Assembly: GCA_937901285.1 (NCBI GenBank)
Contig: CALCHI010000410.1
Location: 1 to 13,927 of the forward strand
Source: UBA8437 sp003445035
Lineage (GTDB): Bacteria; Planctomycetota; Planctomycetia; Planctomycetales; Planctomycetaceae
Length of the DNA: 13,927 nt
Direction: 5' to 3'
Shown here: positions 9,190-13,927 of the stretch, in pieces
How the letters are laid out: each line of letters begins with the position of its first letter
Numbering within the stretch: the first letter of the stretch is position 1
The notes under the pieces: model-generated
The model's database searches: none
Seen by the model: the letters and a program-made list of their open reading frames with translations, nothing else
Told to the model about the DNA's origin: nothing
Made by a program: the position numbers and the translations under genes

Positions 9190-9420
9190 ATGATGGAGCC
9201 TGTTCAACGAGGATCAGCCTCGGATGCCGCTGCTTTGCTTGAGAGTTCGGTCGAGGGAGTTCCGGTTCGACGCGGGAAAGTCCGCGACTGGCTGGAAACC
9301 ACCGACTGGGACAAAGACAGCGAACCACCGGCACTGCCCGACGACGTCGCGACTCGGACGCGAGCAAAATACATCGAGGCGTTCGAACTGCTCGTCGGCG
9401 ATGCGTTTCCCTGGGTCTGA
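9190..9420 (+). CDS. Stand-alone 76-residue protein matching the C-terminal tail of PurC (SAICAR synthetase)
   Basis: From about residue 30 the protein reads KVRDWLETTDWDKDSEPPALPDD... and ...RTRAKYIEAFELLVG. This matches the last ~45 residues of long-form phosphoribosylaminoimidazole-succinocarboxamide synthase, which typically run FVRDWLE...GWD...PPALPDEVV..TRAKYIEAYELLTG. The first ~29 residues (MMEPVQRGSASDAAALLESS...) do not look like PurC, and none of the ATP- or CAIR-binding body of the enzyme is present. The frame is closed upstream by a TGA at 9157-9159, and the preceding sequence is the divergent promoter region, so this is not a frameshifted full purC. SAICAR synthetase activity is not possible. 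The frame has no internal stop, normal codon use, an ATG-ATG start and a promoter just upstream, so it may be expressed. Alternatives are a remnant of a lost or relocated purC, or a small protein that has kept the tail. The similarity is recalled, not computed. Confidence 0.65.
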   Translation: MMEPVQRGSASDAAALLESSVEGVPVRRGKVRDWLETTDWDKDSEPPALPDDVATRTRAKYIEAFELLVGDAFPWV

Positions 9421-9461
9421 GCCGCGGTGAGCAACGGTTCAATTCAAAGCTCATTTGCCAT

Positions 9462-9490
9462 TTGCAACAGTCGTTGGCGGGCCGCATAAT
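9462..9490 (+). promoter_or_regulatory. Sigma70-type promoter for the kinase gene
   Basis: TTGCAA (9462-9467), a 17-base spacer and CATAAT (9485-9490), matching consensus at four and five of six positions. Transcription would begin near 9497, leaving a leader of about 48 bases to the ATG at 9545. An in-frame TTG at 9455 lies upstream of this promoter, which supports the later ATG as the true start. Confidence 0.5.
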
Positions 9491-9544
9491 GGCGGTGCCT
9501 TCGAGCAGGTGCAACCACTTTGTAGCGATTTTTCGAGCGGAACC

Positions 9545-11188
9545 ATGGACACCCCCCTACCAGATCCACCTGCTGCGGATCCGTCGCCTGGCCAGGGTGA
9601 TGCGACAGGTGAACAGGGGCTCGAAGAAACGTTCGTGCCCGGTGAAGCCGATACCGGTACCGGAGACCTGGCCAAGATGGCCAAGGCCGAGGACCAACCC
9701 GAAAACGAGTCCGCGCCGGCAGCCACCTCGAGCGAACCGACGGATTCCGCACGCAAGAGCAAGGCATCGGAACTCGGCGACTTCAAACTGATGAAGAAGC
9801 TCGGCGAGGGCGGGATGGGCGAGGTTTACCTGGCCCGTCAACAGGGACTCGATCGCAACGTCGCTCTCAAGGTGCTCTCCAAGCAACTCGGAAAGAAGGA
9901 GGCGTTCGTCGAGAGGTTCTTCCGCGAAGCCCGCGCCATGGCCCGGCTGGACCACCCCAACGTACTCAAGGTCTACGCCGTCGAAACCGACAAGGGACGT
10001 CACTACGTGGCGATCGAACTCGTCGACGGACAGAGCATGCAGGACTGGATCGACCAACTGGGACACCTGAGCGTCCCCGATTCGGTGCTGGTGACCATCC
10101 TCTGCGCCGAGGCCCTGCGGCACGCACACGAGGCCGAACTGGTCCACCGTGACATCAAGCCTGACAACGTGCTGGTGACCAAAACCGGCCTGGTCAAGGT
10201 GGCCGACTTCGGGTTGGCCAAAGCCGCCGACGAAGACGTGTCGATGACACAAAGCGGCACCGGGATGGGCACACCGCTGTACATGGCCCCCGAGCAGGCA
10301 CACGACGCCAAGACGGTCGACCTTCGGGCCGACATCTACTCGCTGGGCTGCAGCCTCTATCACTTCCTGACCGGAGAACTCCCCTTCCAGGGCAACACGG
10401 CCCTGGAACTGGTGATGGCCAAGGACAAGGGACTGTTCACCTCCGCCCGCAAGCTCAACAACCAGATCCCCGATCGTCTCGACCTGATGGTCGACCGGAT
10501 GATCGCCAAAGACCCCAACCACCGTTACAGCGACTGCAGCGAACTGCTCAATGACCTGAACTCGTTGGATCTGGCCGGCGAGACTCTGAGTTTCATCGAG
10601 GGTGCGGAACCGGCCGCCGCCGGGAGTGCCACATCGACGCGGCCCACTCCAGCCCCCTCACGGGCCCGCACCAACAAGCCGGCCTCGTCGCTTCCGGCCG
10701 TCACGTTGCCGCCTCCCAGTTCCGCCGAGGATGCGGCATCACAGCGAGCCACAGCCGACGACGACGACAAGTGGTTTGTCCAGCACACCAACGCCAAGGG
10801 CCGCACCGCCGTCAGCCAGATGTCCACCAGCAGGGTGCGGCAGGCCATTGAAGGCAAGTTGCTGGACCTCAAGGCCCGCGCCAAGCAGAAACAGAGCGAT
10901 TCGTTCATGCCGTTGGCACAGTTCGCTGAGTTCGAGCCACTGATCAAGAAACGGATCGCCCAGTCACGGTCCGGAGGCGGCGGCCTGAAAAACATCTACC
11001 AGAAACTCGACAAACAACACCAGCGGCAAAAGAAGTGGAAGGCCCTGAATTTCCTGTTTCGCAGCGCCATGGGCTGGGTCTGGCTGATCGTGTTCCTGGC
11101 CATCGTCGTCGGCGTGTCGCTGGGCGCGTGGTCGATCTGGGACGACACGCTCGGTCCGAAACTGCAGGAGTTGTTCAACTGGAAGTGA
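9545..11188 (+). CDS. Hanks-type serine/threonine protein kinase with a C-terminal membrane anchor
   Basis: A 547-residue kinase that probably phosphorylates Ser/Thr on cytosolic targets. An acidic, Pro/Glu/Ser-rich N-terminal tail of ~78 residues precedes a complete kinase domain (about 80-345). It has the glycine loop GEGGMGEVY (G87-Y95), ATP-binding K109, HRDIKPDN with catalytic D203 and N208, DFG at D221-G223 and APE at A248-E250. A Thr/Ser-rich activation loop (SMTQSGTGMGTPLY) suggests autophosphorylation. A Pro/Ala-rich linker follows, then a module starting KWFVQHTNAKGR and ending MPLAQFAEFEPLIKKR, which distantly resembles GYF_2 (DUF4339) domains; this is tentative. A basic Lys/Gln helix leads to one transmembrane segment (about W511-W532) and only 15 further residues. 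There is therefore no extracellular sensor domain, unlike PknB-type kinases. The ATG at 9545 is preferred over an in-frame TTG at 9455 lying upstream of the predicted promoter. Confidence 0.93.
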   Translation: MDTPLPDPPAADPSPGQGDATGEQGLEETFVPGEADTGTGDLAKMAKAEDQPENESAPAATSSEPTDSARKSKASELGDFKLMKKLGEGGMGEVYLARQQGLDRNVALKVLSKQLGKKEAFVERFFREARAMARLDHPNVLKVYAVETDKGRHYVAIELVDGQSMQDWIDQLGHLSVPDSVLVTILCAEALRHAHEAELVHRDIKPDNVLVTKTGLVKVADFGLAKAADEDVSMTQSGTGMGTPLYMAPEQAHDAKTVDLRADIYSLGCSLYHFLTGELPFQGNTALELVMAKDKGLFTSARKLNNQIPDRLDLMVDRMIAKDPNHRYSDCSELLNDLNSLDLAGETLSFIEGAEPAAAGSATSTRPTPAPSRARTNKPASSLPAVTLPPPSSAEDAASQRATADDDDKWFVQHTNAKGRTAVSQMSTSRVRQAIEGKLLDLKARAKQKQSDSFMPLAQFAEFEPLIKKRIAQSRSGGGGLKNIYQKLDKQHQRQKKWKALNFLFRSAMGWVWLIVFLAIVVGVSLGAWSIWDDTLGPKLQELFNWK

Positions 11189-11210
11189 CAACCGGCACAT
11201 CCGTTAGAAT
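11185..11210 (+). promoter_or_regulatory. Weak candidate promoter before the secreted hydrolase-like gene
   Basis: TAGAAT at 11205-11210 is identical to the -10 box before the DUF1570 gene. The only -35-like sequence is GTGACA at 11185-11190, which gives a short 14-base spacer and overlaps the kinase stop codon. Transcription from here would leave a ~125-base leader before 11341, in which I see no riboswitch or strong hairpin. Confidence 0.25.
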
Positions 11211-11340
11211 CTCCCCCTGCGACCCGTCGATGGCGAATGTCCCACGGTGGCACCCCGTCGGTGGTCGATAGGCATAAGGAAGTGACGGGCCGTTTTGCAG
11301 AACCCGGCCACGTATTCGGGACCTTCTTCGAGTTCGACTC

Positions 11341-13656
11341 ATGCACCGCCGGATGGATGCCTGGCTGCTGGTGGCGGCGACACTTGCCGCGTGTCTGGCA
11401 CCGACCGAGATTCCCGGCGGTGAGATCCGGCTGAGCGACGGCACGGTACTGCGGGGGAAAATCCGGCCGCAACAGTCCCTGGCCCTCTCCAAGCAACGTA
11501 GCGCCGGTGAGTTGACCACGTACCCCATCGTCGCGGCCGTCACGCCGCTGAAGCGGTACTTCGTTCCCACCCGTCTGGTTGCCGAATTGAACAACGACGC
11601 CGACCTGGATCGGTTCGAAACGTTCACGCTGTCCAAACGCAAGGCGAAGTTCTCGACAAAACTGCAGGCGCTGGGGGCTCCGGAGGAGGTGGGAGAATGG
11701 GACGAATTCGGACGGCGGCGGCTGGTGTTCCAGATCAAGGACCGAAAGATCAACGTCTATCAGTGGGTCACCAAGCTGACGCCCCACCAGGCCACCGTCG
11801 TCGCCCAGGGCTTCGGCTGGACGCACGGCCTTTCCACGAATTCGATCGCCGCCGACGTGCTCGACCGGTGGCTCCGACGCGTCACCGATGCCAATCGGCT
11901 GGAAGACCGCCTGGCCATCGCCCGCTTCTACCTCCAGGCCGACATGTTCAAGCAGGCCCGCCGCGAGTTGCAGGCCGCTCGAGCAGCATTTCCCGGAGCG
12001 ACAAAGAAGATCGAGAGCCTGCAGGGCCGACTCGATGAACTGCTCGGACAGAGAATCCTCGACGAACTCAAGCGACGACGCGACAACGGCCAGCACCAGT
12101 TGTTTCGGGCCGCACTCGACACGTTTCCGGTCGACCAGCTCAGCGCCACCATCCGTCGACAGGTTCGCGAGTTGATCGAAGAGGACCGTGACCGAAGAGA
12201 CCAGGTCGCCGCGGCCAAGCGACAGTTGACCGAAGAACTGGCGGCGGTCTCCGACACCAAGACCCGCGAGCAACTGCAGCCGCTGGTCGAGGAGATCATG
12301 CTGGAACTGAACCTCGAGTCGATCTCAAGGCTCGATGCTTTTCTGAAGTTCTCCGAAGACGCCACCCTCCAACCGAACCAGAAACTGGCCCTGGCCGGGT
12401 CGGGATGGCTGGCGGGATCGGGCAACGCCGTCACCGTGTCCCGCGACGCGGTCTCGCTGTTCCAGGCCCGGGAGTTGTTGCTGGCCGCGGTGAAAGCCGA
12501 TATTGCCGACGTCCCCCCCCTGCTCTCCCGGCTCGAGGGACTCGAGGGAATCTCGCCGAAAAGAATCGCGTCACTGATCCCTCAACTGCCACCGATCCTG
12601 GACACACCCGAGATCCGTCCGGGAGTGCCCACACTGGTCGAGCCGGTCGGCGGCGAGTTGGGCTACTGGGTGCTGTTGCCGCCGGAATACAACCCGCACC
12701 ACAGCTATCCCATGCTGATCGTGTTGCACGACGCCGGGGGCTCACCCAGGTCGAGTATCGGGTGGTGGGCCGGAACAGCCGCAAAACCCCGACCGGCCCG
12801 CCAACGTGGCTACATCGTCGTGGCCCCCGAACTGCCCGGAGTGGTCCGGCCCGGAACCGCCGCCGGTGGACCGGCCAACCCCGCCGTCGACCTCCAGATC
12901 GGCCCACCACTGCACCGGAGTATCCACCGCGTATTGGTCGACGCCCGCAAGCGATTCCGCATCGATTCCGATCGGGTCTACCTCTCCGGACACGGCCAGG
13001 GTGCCGACGCCGCATTCGAAATCGGGATGACTCACCCCGGATGGTTCGCCGCCGTCGTGCCGATCGCCGGAAAGATGACCGACTACTGCACCTACTACTG
13101 GCACAACGCCAAAAAGCTCGCCTGGTATGTCGTCAACGGCGAACTCGACCGGGCCCGCGTCGAACACAACGCCTTCGGTCTCAACCGCATGCTCCGCCAC
13201 CGGTTTCCGCTGATCTACTGCGAGTACGCCGGACGGGGGTACGAATCGTACGCCGAGGAACTGTTCAAGATCTTCGAATGGTTGCCCCGGCACACTCGTG
13301 CCGACGACCCGAAGGAATTCGAGGCGGGCACGCTCCGGTCCTCGGACCGCCGATTCCACTGGATCGAAATGAACGCCTTGCCGTTGACCGAAACGCGTGG
13401 CCAGCGGACCCGGCCGCTGAGACTGACAGCCAAGGTCACCGTCGGCAACTCGATCCACGTCAGTTCGGCCTCTCGCTCGACCACCCTGTGGCTTTCGCCA
13501 GGGCTGGTCGACTTCGAGAAACGGGTCAAGGTGACCGTCAACGGGCGGCGTGGCAAGAGCCGGTTCCTGGCACCAAGTATCTCGGACATGGTCGATGACT
13601 TCCGTCGCCGGGCCGACCGCGAAAAGCTCTACTGGGTGCGGCTGGACATCGAGTGA
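11341..13656 (+). CDS. Secreted alpha/beta-hydrolase (esterase-like) protein with a degenerate catalytic triad
   Basis: A 771-residue protein. The N-terminus (MHRRMDAWLLVAATLAAC) is a signal peptide; LAAC at residues 15-18 fits a lipobox, so it may be a lipoprotein with Cys18 as the anchor. A short beta region (EIRLSDGTVLRGKI) follows, then a long helical, Arg/Gln/Glu-rich middle with one TPR-like unit near residue 185 and coiled-coil potential around 260-330. The C-terminal half resembles the esterase / PHB-depolymerase-like alpha/beta-hydrolases: YWVLLPPEYNPHHSYPMLIVLHDAGG, VYLSGHGQGADAAFEIGMTHPGWFAAVVPIAG, VNGELD, YAGRGYESYAEELFKIFEWL. Relatives have GHSMGG at the nucleophile elbow and GRGH for the histidine. 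Here the elbow is GHGQG with Gly552 in the serine position, and the histidine position is Tyr634; D603 may keep the acid. Classical esterase activity is unlikely. The ATG at 11341 is chosen because the signal peptide starts there and a stop lies in frame 64 bases upstream. A nitrilase-family gene follows after 34 bases. Confidence 0.82.
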   Translation: MHRRMDAWLLVAATLAACLAPTEIPGGEIRLSDGTVLRGKIRPQQSLALSKQRSAGELTTYPIVAAVTPLKRYFVPTRLVAELNNDADLDRFETFTLSKRKAKFSTKLQALGAPEEVGEWDEFGRRRLVFQIKDRKINVYQWVTKLTPHQATVVAQGFGWTHGLSTNSIAADVLDRWLRRVTDANRLEDRLAIARFYLQADMFKQARRELQAARAAFPGATKKIESLQGRLDELLGQRILDELKRRRDNGQHQLFRAALDTFPVDQLSATIRRQVRELIEEDRDRRDQVAAAKRQLTEELAAVSDTKTREQLQPLVEEIMLELNLESISRLDAFLKFSEDATLQPNQKLALAGSGWLAGSGNAVTVSRDAVSLFQARELLLAAVKADIADVPPLLSRLEGLEGISPKRIASLIPQLPPILDTPEIRPGVPTLVEPVGGELGYWVLLPPEYNPHHSYPMLIVLHDAGGSPRSSIGWWAGTAAKPRPARQRGYIVVAPELPGVVRPGTAAGGPANPAVDLQIGPPLHRSIHRVLVDARKRFRIDSDRVYLSGHGQGADAAFEIGMTHPGWFAAVVPIAGKMTDYCTYYWHNAKKLAWYVVNGELDRARVEHNAFGLNRMLRHRFPLIYCEYAGRGYESYAEELFKIFEWLPRHTRADDPKEFEAGTLRSSDRRFHWIEMNALPLTETRGQRTRPLRLTAKVTVGNSIHVSSASRSTTLWLSPGLVDFEKRVKVTVNGRRGKSRFLAPSISDMVDDFRRRADREKLYWVRLDIE

Positions 13657-13691
13657 AGATCCTCACCGCCGGACCGGGACCCACGGGCTGA
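13653..13691 (+). other. Possible 12-codon coupling mini-ORF between the hydrolase-like and nitrilase-family genes
   Basis: A GTG at 13653 overlaps the upstream stop codon (GTGA), runs for 12 codons (MKILTAGPGPTG) and ends in a TGA that shares one base with the ATG of the next gene (TGATG). The two stop-start overlaps could let ribosomes pass from one gene to the next. With a frame this short the arrangement may be chance, and no Shine-Dalgarno supports it. Confidence 0.15.
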
Positions 13692-13927
13692 TGACGCGAC
13701 CGATCGCCGCCGCCGTGCAGATGACCTCCACGGCCGATACCGACACCAACCTCGCCACCGCCCAGCGGCTGGTTCGGCAGGCCGCCGCCGCCGGCGCATC
13801 GCTGATCGTACTGCCCGAGTTGTTCACCGCACTGGGTGAGCCCGAGATAATCGCCTCGGCGGCACAGCCGGTTCCGGGTCCGGCCAGCAGGATGCTGGGC
13901 GAACTCGCCGCCGAACTGCAGATCACG
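13691..13927 (+). CDS. Carbon-nitrogen hydrolase (nitrilase superfamily), 3' partial
   Basis: 79 codons are visible before the window ends, with no stop. The start MTRPIAAAVQMTSTADTDTN and the following helix leading into GASLIVLPELF are typical of nitrilase-superfamily amidohydrolases. E43 in LPELF is the first member of the Glu-Lys-Cys triad; the lysine and cysteine lie beyond the edge. Such enzymes hydrolyse or condense amide C-N bonds; candidates include omega-amidase/NIT-like, N-carbamoyl-putrescine amidase-like and apolipoprotein N-acyltransferase-like proteins, and the visible part does not decide between them. No signal peptide or membrane segment is seen at the start, which argues against the acyltransferase. 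The ATG is 34 bases after the upstream stop, so the two genes may share a transcript. Confidence 0.85.
   Translation, partial: MTRPIAAAVQMTSTADTDTNLATAQRLVRQAAAAGASLIVLPELFTALGEPEIIASAAQPVPGPASRMLGELAAELQIT

Noticed and set aside
9455..9457. In-frame TTG as a longer start for the kinase
   Set aside because: It lies upstream of the predicted promoter and adds 30 residues unlike the rest of the N-terminal tail; the ATG at 9545 fits better.
10996..12273. A 425-codon minus-strand open frame opposite the end of the kinase and the start of the hydrolase-like gene
   Set aside because: It crosses two supported plus-strand genes and their intergenic gap, with no promoter or recognisable domain.

Overview
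The window is GC-rich, densely packed bacterial DNA that looks like a chromosome segment of a planctomycete (Planctomycetota). The evidence is a set of families largely typical of that phylum: a propeller/HEAT/CxxCH heme-binding protein of the TIGR02604/TIGR02603 type, a secreted DUF1570 protein, a Hanks-type kinase with an unusual C-terminal membrane anchor, and a large secreted alpha/beta-hydrolase-like protein. Most genes have no clear Shine-Dalgarno sequence. I see no RNA gene, mobile element, CRISPR array, phage gene or recognisable defence system, and no intergenic stretch longer than about 155 bases.

Layout. Bases 1-4228 (plus strand): the 3' part of the heme-binding protein, a small single-pass membrane protein 10 bases behind it, then a secreted metallopeptidase-like DUF1570 protein with its own promoter and a probably leaderless mRNA. 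Bases 4180-9056 (minus strand): a three-gene run transcribed in the order GH10-like protein, SEC-C/TPR protein, ribD (riboflavin synthesis). The end of ribD overlaps the end of the DUF1570 gene tail-to-tail by 49 bases. Bases 9127-9176 hold two divergent promoter-like elements whose -35 boxes overlap. The plus-directed one drives a 76-codon gene whose C-terminal two thirds matches the C-terminal tail of PurC (SAICAR synthetase) with no PurC body present. Bases 9545-13927 (plus strand): the kinase, the secreted hydrolase-like protein, and the start of a nitrilase-superfamily enzyme cut by the window edge.

Together the genes do not form one obvious pathway. ribD and the nitrilase-family gene are metabolic, the heme protein and the two secreted proteins belong to the cell envelope or periplasm, and the kinase is a membrane-tethered signalling enzyme. 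The most notable content is a set of proteins that keep a recognisable fold or domain but lack what makes the family work: a GH10-like protein without either catalytic glutamate, an esterase-like protein without the nucleophilic serine or the histidine, and an orphan PurC tail. These calls rest on motif reading from memory and need alignments to confirm.
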